A DNA stretch of 64,000 nucleotides from an uncultured Tessaracoccus sp. Lineage in GTDB: Bacteria > Actinomycetota > Actinomycetes > Propionibacteriales > Propionibacteriaceae. Location of the stretch: assembly GCF_943914565.1 (NCBI RefSeq), contig NZ_CALUCN010000007.1, positions 68,462-132,461 of the forward strand. The letters run 5' to 3'. This document shows positions 23,406 through 30,951 of this stretch, in pieces (position 1 is the stretch's first letter; the number at the start of each line of letters is the position of its first letter). A program made the translations under genes and the position numbers. The notes under the pieces were generated by a model. It did not search any database, was not told where the DNA came from, and was given only the letters and a program-made list of their open reading frames with translations.

Positions 23406-24644
23406 CTACTGCCCAGCAGGGGGTTCGTCCGCGGCTCGGGCAGGGCCGCCGAGCTGCGAGCGCTGGCCACCCAGCTGCGCCGGTCCGGGCTGGCCACCCA
23501 GCTGCGCAGGCCCCGGCTGGCCGCCCAGCTGCGCAGGTCCGGACTGACCGCCACCGACCTTCGGCTGGCGCTTGCGCGGCTTGCCCTGCTGGTCGAGCGA
23601 CCGGGCCTCCTCGATCGCGGCCTGCACGGTCTCGTCGGACTTCGCGCGGTCCTTCTCGGTCTGCTCCTCGATCTCGGCCTGCACGTCGATCTTCTCCGGC
23701 GGGCTGAACTTCCGCACCCCCTCGGAGACGAATCGGCGCACCTCGCCGCCACCCTCGCCACCGACGGCGCTGCCGAGCCCCTTCAGCGCGTCGTTGAGCT
23801 CGGAGGGCACGACCCACACCTTGTTGGAGTCGCCCTTGGCGAGCTGCGGGAGCATCTGCATGTACTGGTACGCCAGCAGCGCCTGGTCGGGTTCGCCGGC
23901 GTGGATGGCCTGGAACACCGTCGTGATGGCCTGCGCCTCGCCCTCGGCTCGCAGCATCGCCGACTGGCGGTCGGCCTGGGCGCGCAGCACCGCGGCCTCC
24001 CGCTCGCCCTGTGCACGGAGGATCGCCGACTCGCGGTCGCCGCCGGCGTTCAGGATCTGCGACTGCCGCTGGCCCTCGGCGAGCAGGATCTGCGCACGCT
24101 TGTCGCGCTCGGCGCGGGCGCCCTTCTCCATCGCGTCGCGGATCGTGGCCGGCGGCTCGATCGAGCGCAGCTCGACGCGGTTGACCTTGATGCCCCACTT
24201 GCCGGTGGCCTCGTCGAGCACGGCGCGCAGCCGCTGGTTGATCTCCTCACGCGACGTGAGCGTGGCCTCCAGGTCCATGCCGCCGATGATGTTGCGCAGC
24301 GTCGTCATGGTGAGCTGCTCGATCGCGGCGCGGTAGTCCTGCGCCTCGTAGGCGGCCGCGCGCGGCTCGACGATCTGGAAGTAGATCACCGAGTCGATCG
24401 AGACCATGAGGTTGTCCTCGGTGATGACGCCCTGCGGCGGGAACGACACCACCTGCTCACGCATGTCGAGCAGGTACGCGGTGCGGTCGAACAACGGCAG
24501 GATCAGGTGCGGTCCGGGGCTCAGCACCTTGTGCAGCTTGCCGAGCCGCTCCACGATGGCCACCTGCTGCTGGCGGATGATCTTCAGACTCATGCCGAGC
24601 AGCAGGACCACGAGGATCACGAGACCGATGGCGAAGTACTCCAT
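23406..24644 (-). CDS. SPFH/Band 7 (paraslipin/stomatin-like) membrane protein
   Basis: This 412-residue protein has one N-terminal membrane helix (about 4-22), then the SPFH domain ('QQQVAIVERLGKLHKVLSPG', 'LDMREQVVSFPPQGVITED') to about residue 190. A Gln/Glu/Ala/Arg-rich coiled coil ('REAAVLRAQADRQSAMLRAE') leads to a basic, Gly/Gln/Pro-rich tail. The tail holds three 9-residue repeats (GGQxGPAQL). SPFH proteins scaffold ordered membrane regions and usually pair with NfeD, which is encoded 18 nt upstream. The thiolase gene follows with no gap. Confidence 0.93.
   Translation of the reverse strand: MEYFAIGLVILVVLLLGMSLKIIRQQQVAIVERLGKLHKVLSPGPHLILPLFDRTAYLLDMREQVVSFPPQGVITEDNLMVSIDSVIYFQIVEPRAAAYEAQDYRAAIEQLTMTTLRNIIGGMDLEATLTSREEINQRLRAVLDEATGKWGIKVNRVELRSIEPPATIRDAMEKGARAERDKRAQILLAEGQRQSQILNAGGDRESAILRAQGEREAAVLRAQADRQSAMLRAEGEAQAITTVFQAIHAGEPDQALLAYQYMQMLPQLAKGDSNKVWVVPSELNDALKGLGSAVGGEGGGEVRRFVSEGVRKFSPPEKIDVQAEIEEQTEKDRAKSDETVQAAIEEARSLDQQGKPRKRQPKVGGGQSGPAQLGGQPGPAQLGGQPGPAQLGGQRSQLGGPARAADEPPAGQ
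23463..23543 (-). repeat. Three 27-bp tandem repeats in the SPFH gene
   Basis: Three in-frame units at 23463-23489, 23490-23516 and 23517-23543 differ by a few bases and encode GGQ(S/P)GPAQL. The copy number could change by slippage without a frameshift. They lie in the disordered C-terminal tail. Confidence 0.85.
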
Positions 24645-24662
24645 GGGATTGCCTCTCTGGGA

Positions 24663-25145
24663 TCAGGACCGGTCGGACAGTTCGTTGGTGACGGGGTGGA
24701 CGAGCAGGGTGATGCCCTCGAGCCCGAACACCTCGACGCGGGCGCCGGGCTCGATGCGCACCGAGGTGTCGAAGGGCCGCGCCTCCCAGCGCTGGCCGTG
24801 CACCTGGACCTCACCGGCGTCGACGGTGATCGCGGCCGTCGCGACGCCGCTGGCGCCCACGAGCTGGTCGAGCGACGAGCGGTAGCCGGGCGAGCTGCGC
24901 ACCTTCTGCAACAGCGACGGGCGCAGCAGCCCCAGCGTCATGCCGGCGACGGCGAGCCCGACGAGCACCTGCAGCCACAACAGGCCGGGCGCGATGAACC
25001 AGACGATGCCGGCGGCCACCGCGCCGATCGCGAGCATCAGGAGCGTCAGGTCGAGGGTGAGGAGTTCGGCTGCGGCGAGGACGATCGCCAGCACACCCCA
25101 GCCGATCCAGCCGGCGTCGCGGAACCAGTCGAGCAGCGGACCCAT
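24663..25145 (-). CDS. NfeD-like membrane protein
   Basis: A 160-residue protein with two to three hydrophobic segments ('WGVLAIVLAAAELLTLDLTLLML' region, then 'LLWLQVLVGLAVAGMTLGLL') and a C-terminal OB-fold ('LVGASGVATAAITVDAGEVQ', 'WEARPF'). This is the short NfeD form that partners SPFH proteins; it has no ClpP-like protease domain. It is 18 nt upstream of the SPFH gene and 5 nt downstream of the ABC ATPase gene. Confidence 0.9.
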   Translation of the reverse strand: MGPLLDWFRDAGWIGWGVLAIVLAAAELLTLDLTLLMLAIGAVAAGIVWFIAPGLLWLQVLVGLAVAGMTLGLLRPSLLQKVRSSPGYRSSLDQLVGASGVATAAITVDAGEVQVHGQRWEARPFDTSVRIEPGARVEVFGLEGITLLVHPVTNELSDRS

Positions 25146-25150
25146 CGTGC

Positions 25151-25936
25151 TCAGGCCCCCCGGGCGGTCCAACGCCCGGCGTCGTGACGCACCTCGAGCG
25201 GGGTACCGAACGCGCGACTCAGGTGCTCGGAGGTGAGCGTGTCGTGCAGCGGGCCTGCGGCGATGATGCGCCCGCTGCTCATCAGCATGCAGTGCGTGAT
25301 GCCGTGCGGGATCTCCTCCACGTGGTGGGTGACCATGACCGACGCCGGCGAGTACGCGTCGGTGAACAGCGCACCGAGCGTCGCGACGAGCGCCTCGCGC
25401 CCGGCGATGTCGAGGCCGGTGGCGGGCTCGTCGAGGAGCAGCAACTCCGGGTCGGTCATCAGCGCGCGCGCCACCTGCACACGCTTCTGCTCGCCCGAGG
25501 AGAGCGTGCCGAACGTGCGGTCGGCGAAGCGGTCGATGCGGAACTGCTCCAGCAGCTGGTCCGCACGAGCGAAGTCCCAGTGGTCGTAGTCCTCCCGCCA
25601 CCGGCCGACGACGGCGTGCGCGGCCGAGACGACGAGGTCCCGTACCGTCTCGTCGCCGGGAATCCGGGCGGCGAGCGAGGACGAGGTGAGACCGATGCGG
25701 GGTCGCAGCTCGAACACGTCGACCGCGCCCAGCAGTTCGCCCAGCAGGGCGACCACGCCGTCGGTGGGGTGGAGCTCGGCGGCGAGCACGCGCAGCAGCG
25801 TCGTCTTGCCCGCGCCGTTCGGGCCGATGACGACCCAACGCTGGTCCCCGTCGATGCGCAGATCGATGTCGTCGAGCAGGACCGCCTGTCCACGTCGGAC
25901 CGAGACGCCTGCCATTTCCGCGACTGGAGAAGCCAT
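25151..25936 (-). CDS. ABC transporter ATP-binding protein (permease not nearby)
   Basis: A 261-residue ATPase with Walker A 'GPNGAGKTT', signature 'LSSGEQKRVQVARAL', Walker B 'LLLLDEPATGLD' and the switch His in 'VMVTHHVEEIP'. It resembles the YbbL/ModF-like soluble ATPases often found beside SPFH-NfeD genes. No membrane subunit is adjacent. TAGGAT 6 nt before the ATG makes this the likely first gene of an eight-gene minus-strand operon ending in the OleD-like gene. Confidence 0.9.
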   Translation of the reverse strand: MASPVAEMAGVSVRRGQAVLLDDIDLRIDGDQRWVVIGPNGAGKTTLLRVLAAELHPTDGVVALLGELLGAVDVFELRPRIGLTSSSLAARIPGDETVRDLVVSAAHAVVGRWREDYDHWDFARADQLLEQFRIDRFADRTFGTLSSGEQKRVQVARALMTDPELLLLDEPATGLDIAGREALVATLGALFTDAYSPASVMVTHHVEEIPHGITHCMLMSSGRIIAAGPLHDTLTSEHLSRAFGTPLEVRHDAGRWTARGA

Positions 25937-25942
25937 GCCGCG

Positions 25943-25948
25943 ATCCTA
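25943..25948 (-). promoter_or_regulatory. -10 box at the head of the ABC-NfeD-SPFH-ole operon
   Basis: TAGGAT on the minus strand, 6 nt before the ATG at 25936. It is the only clear promoter found upstream of the co-directional block that ends at 18412. Confidence 0.5.
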
Positions 25949-25986
25949 CCGGCTGGAGCGCGGCACCGGGCCCCGCACCGCCGGGG

Positions 25987-26760
25987 TCAGGCCCCCGTCG
26001 AGTGGAGGCCGCCGTCGACGTGCAGCATCTCGCCGGTGGTGGCGGGGAACCAGTCCGACAGCAGCGCCACGACGGCGCGCGCGGCCGGCTGCGCGTCCTT
26101 GGGGTCCCAGCCGAGCGGGGCGCGCTCCCCCCAGACCGCGTTGAACGCGTCGGCGCCCGGGATCGCCTGCTTGGCGACGGTGTCGATCGGTCCGGCGGCG
26201 ACGAGGTTCGAGCGGATGCCGGCGGGCCCCAGGTAGCGGGCGAGGTACCGCGACGTCGACTCCAGCGCAGCCTTCGCGACGCCCATCCAGTCGTAGGCCG
26301 GCCACGAAACGCGCGCGTCGAACGTGAGGCCGACGATCGAGCTGCCCTGCCCCATCAGGGGGCGGGCCGCCATCGCGAGGGACTTCAGCGAGTAGGCCGA
26401 GACCTGCACGGCCGTGGCGACGTCGTCCCAGTCGGTGTCGAGGAACGCCCCGCCCAGCGCGCGCTCGGGGTGCGCGAACGCGATCGAGTGCACGATCCCG
26501 TCGAGCCGGTCGCCGACGTGCGGCGCGAGCGCGTCGGGCAGGCCGTCGAGGTGCTCGGGCTCGGTGACGTCGAGCTCGAGGACGGGGATGTCGGGGTCGA
26601 GCCGCTTCGCGACGCGGGTGGCGAGGCGCAGGGCGCGGCCCGCGGCGGAGATCACGACGTTGGCGCCCTCCTGGCGGGCGACGTCGGCCACCGCGTAGGC
26701 GATCGAGGTGTCGAGGGTGACACCGGTGACGAGGATGGTCTTGCCGTCGAGGATTCCCAT
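25987..26760 (-). CDS. fabI: Enoyl-ACP reductase (NADH), FabI/InhA type
   Basis: This 257-residue SDR reduces the enoyl-ACP double bond in fatty-acid elongation. 'GKTILVTGVTLDTSIAYAVAD' is the InhA-like cofactor loop. Catalytic Tyr-x6-Lys is 'YDWMGVAK', and 'GPIDTVAKQAIPG' is the substrate loop. It lies 27 nt after fabG; the fabG-fabI (mabA-inhA) pair is conserved in actinobacteria. It follows fabG with no separate promoter visible. Confidence 0.95.
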   Translation of the reverse strand: MGILDGKTILVTGVTLDTSIAYAVADVARQEGANVVISAAGRALRLATRVAKRLDPDIPVLELDVTEPEHLDGLPDALAPHVGDRLDGIVHSIAFAHPERALGGAFLDTDWDDVATAVQVSAYSLKSLAMAARPLMGQGSSIVGLTFDARVSWPAYDWMGVAKAALESTSRYLARYLGPAGIRSNLVAAGPIDTVAKQAIPGADAFNAVWGERAPLGWDPKDAQPAARAVVALLSDWFPATTGEMLHVDGGLHSTGA

Positions 26761-26787
26761 GGTGCAGCTCCTGGTGTGTCGGGGTGG

Positions 26788-27495
26788 TCAGTGTCCCATG
26801 CCGATGCCGCCGTCGACGGGGAGCACGGCGCCGGAGACGTAGCGTGCCTCGTCGGAGGCGAGGAATCGCGCGGCGGCCGCGACGTCGTCGACGGTGCCGA
26901 ACCGGCCCGCGGGGATGTGCTGGGCGTGCTGCCGGACGGTCTCCTCGTCGAGCGCGCTGGTCATGTCGGTCTCGATGAAGCCGGGGGTGATCACGTTGCA
27001 GGTGATGCCGCGGCCGCCCAGCTCGCGGGTGACGCTGCGGGCGAGGCCGACGAGGCCCGCCTTGGACGCGGCATAGTTTGTCTGGCCGGGGTTGCCCATG
27101 AGGCCCACCACCGACGAGATGAGCACGATGCGGCCGAAGCGGGCGCGCACCATGGGCCGGCTCGCGCGCCGGACGACGCGGAACGCGCCGGTGAGGTTGG
27201 TGTCCAGCACCTGGGCCCAGTCGTCGTCGGACATGCGCATGAGCAGCCCGTCCTTCGTGATGCCGGCGTTGGCGACGAGCACCTCGACGGCGCCCAGCTC
27301 GGCCTCGACGCGCTCGAACGCCTCGTCCACCGACGCCTGGTCGGTGACGTCGCAGCGGACGCCGAGCACCCCGTCGGGCACGTCGCCGGAGCGGTGGGTG
27401 GCGGCGACGCGGTACCCGGCGTCGCGGAAGGACTCGGCGATCGCGCGGCCGATGCCGCGGGACCCGCCGGTGACGAGGACTGTTCTGGAGGACAT
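26788..27495 (-). CDS. fabG: 3-oxoacyl-ACP reductase
   Basis: A 235-residue SDR that reduces beta-ketoacyl-ACP with NADPH. It has 'VLVTGGSRGIGRAIAESF', 'NAGITKDGLLMRM' (NAG motif), 'ISSVVGLMGNPGQTNYAASK' with the Ser-Tyr-Lys triad, and 'TPGFIETDMT'. All are FabG hallmarks. A TAGGTT box 6 nt before the ATG indicates a leaderless mRNA. It is divergent from the DUF3099 gene. Confidence 0.95.
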   Translation of the reverse strand: MSSRTVLVTGGSRGIGRAIAESFRDAGYRVAATHRSGDVPDGVLGVRCDVTDQASVDEAFERVEAELGAVEVLVANAGITKDGLLMRMSDDDWAQVLDTNLTGAFRVVRRASRPMVRARFGRIVLISSVVGLMGNPGQTNYAASKAGLVGLARSVTRELGGRGITCNVITPGFIETDMTSALDEETVRQHAQHIPAGRFGTVDDVAAAARFLASDEARYVSGAVLPVDGGIGMGH

Positions 27496-27501
27496 GTGAG
27501 C

Positions 27502-27507
27502 AACCTA
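27502..27507 (-). promoter_or_regulatory. -10 box of fabG-fabI, leaderless type
   Basis: TAGGTT on the minus strand, 6 nt before the fabG ATG and with no ribosome-binding site in between. Confidence 0.5.
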
Positions 27508-27569
27508 CCCGAGCCGCGCGGGGGTCCGGATTGTCGGTTCTCCACAGTGTTTCCCGCTCGCGTTCGGAG

Positions 27570-27575
27570 TACGCT
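27570..27575 (+). promoter_or_regulatory. -10 box of the DUF3099 gene, leaderless type
   Basis: TACGCT on the plus strand, 7 nt before the ATG at 27583. It stands back to back with the fabG promoter. Confidence 0.5.
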
Positions 27576-27582
27576 GGCCCGC

Positions 27583-27912
27583 ATGGCCAGGCGCGATGAC
27601 GAACGGGTGATCACCACCGCGTCCTCGCGCGGCCGCTCGCTCGACGTCGAGGAACGGCAACGTCGCTACACGATCTCCATGACCGTGCGGACCGTGTGCT
27701 TCCTGCTGTTCCTCGTGGTGCCCGGCTGGTGGAAGATCGTCGCCCTCGCCGGCGCCGCGCTGATCCCGGCGTTCGCCGTGGTGCTCGCCAACGGTGAGGA
27801 CCACCGGCCGGCCGTCGTCGAGCCCGAGGACGACGACCGGTCCGCGGGGCCCCGGGCGCTCCCCCGGGGGCCCGTGATCCGAGGAGACGTGGAGGACGTG
27901 GAGCAGGAATGA
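27583..27912 (+). CDS. DUF3099 family membrane protein
   Basis: This 109-residue protein has an N-terminal 'VITTASSRGRSLDVEERQRR' motif followed by two hydrophobic segments ('TVRTVCFLLFLVVPGWWKIV' and 'LAGAALIPAFAVVLAN') and an acidic tail. This is the layout of DUF3099, a small actinobacterial family of unknown function. Its stop overlaps the start of the SURF1-like gene (ATGA), suggesting a link to cytochrome oxidase assembly, but that is only positional. Confidence 0.85.
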   Translation: MARRDDERVITTASSRGRSLDVEERQRRYTISMTVRTVCFLLFLVVPGWWKIVALAGAALIPAFAVVLANGEDHRPAVVEPEDDDRSAGPRALPRGPVIRGDVEDVEQE

Positions 27913-28706
27913 AGCGGCGGATGATCCTGCGATGGGTCGTGCTGTGCGTGCTCATCGCGGTGCTGGCGTGGGTGTTCGTGCAGCTGGGCGAGTGGCAGCT
28001 GCGTCGCCTCGACGAGCGGCGCCACACCAACGCGCTCGTCGTCGCGCACTCCGAGGAGGACCCCAGGCCCTACGAGGAGGTCATGGACCGCGAGATGACG
28101 GACGCCGACGAGTGGCACGTCGTCCGCGTCACCGGCACCTACACCGGCGAGACCTACCAGGTGCGCTACCGCAACCAGGGCGGCGCCGGTACCGAGGTGG
28201 TCTCCCCCATGCGCGCCAGCGACGGCCGCGTGGTGCTCATCGACCGCGGCTTCATCCCCCGCCCGCAGGGACAGCCCGATCCCGACCCGCCCGGGCCCCC
28301 GTCGGGTGAGGTGACCGTGACGGGCTACGTACAGCGCAACGAGCACGGCGACGACGACGCGACGGTCCCGCACGAGTTCAAGGTGCGCCTCATCAACTCC
28401 GACCGGATCGGGGAGTCCCTCGGCACCGAACTCGTGAACGGCTACGTGGCGGCGTCGGGCTCCTCCCCCGCCGACGACGACGCGCTCGAGCCCATGGAAC
28501 TGCCGCCCCTCGACGAGGGCCCGCACCTGAGCTACGCGTGGCAGTGGTTCGCGTTCTCGGTGATCGCCGTCGTGGGCGTCGTCGTGCTGATTCGCGCGGA
28601 TGTCAAGGAGTACCGCAAGCTCCGCGCCCGCCGCGAACGCCGTCGTCGCGCCGCCGACGAGGGACCCGCCCACAGGGATGCCGAGGGCGACGGGGACGAG
28701 GCGTGA
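27909..28706 (+). CDS. SURF1-like cytochrome oxidase biogenesis protein
   Basis: A 265-residue protein with one membrane helix at each end: 'LRWVVLCVLIAVLAWVFVQL' and 'WQWFAFSVIAVVGVVVLIRA'. 'LGEWQLRRLDER' after the first helix and 'VLIDRGFIPR' in the loop are SURF1 signatures. SURF1 proteins help insert heme a into subunit I. ctaA and ctaB elsewhere in the window fit such a need. The C-terminus is charged and low-complexity. Confidence 0.9.
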   Translation: MKRRMILRWVVLCVLIAVLAWVFVQLGEWQLRRLDERRHTNALVVAHSEEDPRPYEEVMDREMTDADEWHVVRVTGTYTGETYQVRYRNQGGAGTEVVSPMRASDGRVVLIDRGFIPRPQGQPDPDPPGPPSGEVTVTGYVQRNEHGDDDATVPHEFKVRLINSDRIGESLGTELVNGYVAASGSSPADDDALEPMELPPLDEGPHLSYAWQWFAFSVIAVVGVVVLIRADVKEYRKLRARRERRRRAADEGPAHRDAEGDGDEA

Positions 28707-28720
28707 GCGCGCTGTAGCTG

Positions 28721-29482
28721 GTGGCCGGCTGGCTGCGCTGCCCCGTGTGCGCCGAGGGCCTCACGCTCGACGGGCGCACGCTCGGCTGCGTCGCCGGGCA
28801 CCGCTTCGACGTGGCCCGGCAGGGCTACGTGAATCTGCTCGGCCACGCAGCCCCGCCCAACGCCGACACGCCGGCGATGCTCGACGCGCGGGCCAGGTTC
28901 CTCGCCACGCGGTGGTACGCGCCGATCACCGACGAGGTGCGCCGGGCCGTCGCGGGGTGCGGGCGGGTCCTCGAGGTCGGTGCCGGCACGGCGCACCACC
29001 TCGCCCATGCGCTGGACGACGACGCCGTCGGGCTCGCGACGGACGTCTCGGTGGCGGCCTGCCGGCGTGCGGCCCGTGCCCATCCACGGGTGGCGGCCGT
29101 CGTCGCCGACACCTGGACGGGCCTTCCGCTCGGCGACGGGGTCGTGGACGCCGTCGTGTGCCTGTTCGCGCCGCGCAACCTCACGGAGTTCCGACGCGTG
29201 CTCGCCCCCGGCGGGCGGATCGTGGTCTGCGTGCCGAACGCGGGGCACCTGGCCGAGCTGCGTCGCGCAGCCGGGCTGCTCGACGTGCCGCCCGGCAAGG
29301 CCGAGGAGCTCGCCGGCCAGCTCGAGGGTACGGTCGGTGCGCAGCGGGTGCGGTTCGCGATGGATCTCGACGAGGCGGCGACGCGCGACCTCGTCGCCAT
29401 GGGCCCCAACGCCTTCCACGGCCGGCGCGCACCCGGCGCGGTCCGCACCACCGCCGATGTGACGATCTGCGTCGGGCGCTGA
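28721..29482 (+). CDS. RlmA-like rRNA (guanine) methyltransferase
   Basis: This 253-residue SAM methyltransferase begins with a zinc finger ('LRCPVCAEGLTLDG', 'LGCVAGHRFD') and 'ARQGYVNLL', the N-terminal pattern of RlmA proteins, which methylate N1 of G745/G748 in 23S rRNA. The SAM motif is 'RVLEVGAGTAHHL'. 'CLFAPRNLTEFRRVLAPGG' is the family's motif-IV region. The GTG start lies 15 nt after the SURF1 stop, with no strong ribosome-binding site. Which guanine is modified is not clear from sequence. Confidence 0.85.
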   Translation: MAGWLRCPVCAEGLTLDGRTLGCVAGHRFDVARQGYVNLLGHAAPPNADTPAMLDARARFLATRWYAPITDEVRRAVAGCGRVLEVGAGTAHHLAHALDDDAVGLATDVSVAACRRAARAHPRVAAVVADTWTGLPLGDGVVDAVVCLFAPRNLTEFRRVLAPGGRIVVCVPNAGHLAELRRAAGLLDVPPGKAEELAGQLEGTVGAQRVRFAMDLDEAATRDLVAMGPNAFHGRRAPGAVRTTADVTICVGR

Positions 29483-29507
29483 GGGTCCGCGGCGATCCCG
29501 CCGCGGC

Positions 29508-29513
29508 TAGCCT
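29508..29513 (+). promoter_or_regulatory. -10 box of the GPH transporter gene
   Basis: TAGCCT, 6 nt before the GTG start. TGGAGG lies between, so the signal may serve a leaderless or a very short leader mRNA. Confidence 0.45.
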
Positions 29514-29519
29514 TGGAGG

Positions 29520-30863
29520 GTGACCGCCTTCGCCTACGGGCTCGGCACGCTCGGCCGCGACATGCTCGCGGCGATGGTGTCGATGTTCCTGATGTTCCAC
29601 CTCACCGACGTGCTCGGTGTGCACGGGTGGGAGCTCGGCGTCGTGACGGGCGTGATGGTCGGCATGCGGATCTTCGACGCGCTGAACGATCCCGTGATGG
29701 GGCTCATCGTCGACAACACGCGCTCGCGCTGGGGGAAGTTCAAGCCGTGGATGGGCGTCGGCGCCCTGCTGTGGGCGGTGACCGGCGTGCTGATGTTCAC
29801 CGACTTCGGTCTCACGGGGTGGGGCTTCGTCGCGGTCTTCACGCTGGTGTACCTCCTGTTCGAGATCGCGTACACGATCAACGACATCTCCTACTGGGGC
29901 ATGCTCCCTTCCCTCACTCGCGACCAGCGCGAGCGCGAGCGGATCGGGGTGGTGGCGCGGATCTGCGCCAACGTCGGGCTGTTCGCCGTCGTGGTCGGGA
30001 TCGTGCCGGCGACGAAGTGGCTCGCCGGTCTCACCGGGGACCTGCAGCGGGCGTGGTTCTGGTTCGCGGTCGGCGCCGCGACGTGCATGCTGCTGTTCCA
30101 GCTGCTGCCGCTCGTCGCCGTGCGGGAGCGGGTGCGCGTCGAGCTCGAGCCGACGGGGCTCCGCGGGCTCTGGGAGGCCATCGTCCGCAACGACCAGCTC
30201 ATGTGGACGACGCTCGGCATGGTGCTGTTCATGACCGGCTACACCACCACGACGTCGCTCGGTCTGTACTACTTCAAGTACGTCTTCGGCGACGAGGACG
30301 CCTACGCCACGTTCGCGCTGATCCTTGGCGTGACGCAGGTCGCGGCGCTCGCGGCGTTCCCGCTCGTGAGCCGGATGGTGCGCCGATTCACGATCCACCT
30401 CGGCGCGACGGTGCTCATGACCGTGGGCTTCGTGGTGTTCTCGCTCGCCGACGACTCGATGGTGCTCGTCGCCGTCGCCGGCGTGCTGCTGTTCGCCGGG
30501 CAGGGCGCGGTGCAGCTGCTCATGGTGATGTTCATCGCCGACAGCGCGGAGTACGGGCAGTGGAAGCTCGGCCGCCGCAACGAGGCGGTGACGTTCGCGC
30601 TGCAGCCGTTCATCTACAAGTTCTCGAACGCACTCGCGACGGGCGTCGTCGGCGTCACGGTGCAGGTGAGCGGGATCGCCGCCGCGGCGGGCCCGGCCGA
30701 CGTCGACGCCTCCGGCCGGGCGGCGATCAAGGTCGCGATGCTGGCGCTGCCGCTCGCCCTCGTCGTGGTGAGCTACCTCGTGCTCCGCGCCCGCTACCGC
30801 CTTGACGAGGAGACCTACCGAGGCATCGTCGACGACCTGCGCGCCCGGGAGGGCACGAGCTGA
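29520..30863 (+). CDS. GPH-family sugar:cation symporter (MelB-like)
   Basis: A 447-residue major-facilitator protein with about 12 membrane segments. 'NDPVMGLIVDNTRSRWGKFK' after helix 2 is the defining motif of glycoside-pentoside-hexuronide carriers and includes the cation-site Asp. 'YTINDISYWGMLPSL' is also conserved. It probably imports an oligosaccharide or glycoside. The GH13 alpha-glucosidase gene directly downstream (89 nt) suggests an alpha-linked disaccharide. Confidence 0.9.
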   Translation: MTAFAYGLGTLGRDMLAAMVSMFLMFHLTDVLGVHGWELGVVTGVMVGMRIFDALNDPVMGLIVDNTRSRWGKFKPWMGVGALLWAVTGVLMFTDFGLTGWGFVAVFTLVYLLFEIAYTINDISYWGMLPSLTRDQRERERIGVVARICANVGLFAVVVGIVPATKWLAGLTGDLQRAWFWFAVGAATCMLLFQLLPLVAVRERVRVELEPTGLRGLWEAIVRNDQLMWTTLGMVLFMTGYTTTTSLGLYYFKYVFGDEDAYATFALILGVTQVAALAAFPLVSRMVRRFTIHLGATVLMTVGFVVFSLADDSMVLVAVAGVLLFAGQGAVQLLMVMFIADSAEYGQWKLGRRNEAVTFALQPFIYKFSNALATGVVGVTVQVSGIAAAAGPADVDASGRAAIKVAMLALPLALVVVSYLVLRARYRLDEETYRGIVDDLRAREGTS

Positions 30864-30939
30864 GGGGCTGCTGCGAGGGCTCGTGGAAGCTGCTCGCGGC
30901 AAGGCCTCCTGACCAGCCCGTCAGGCGTCGCGTTGCAAC

Positions 30940-30945
30940 TAGGCT
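30940..30945 (+). promoter_or_regulatory. -10 box of the GH13 gene, leaderless type
   Basis: TAGGCT, 6 nt before the ATG at 30952, with no Shine-Dalgarno between. Confidence 0.5.
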
Positions 30946-30951
30946 GGCTCC

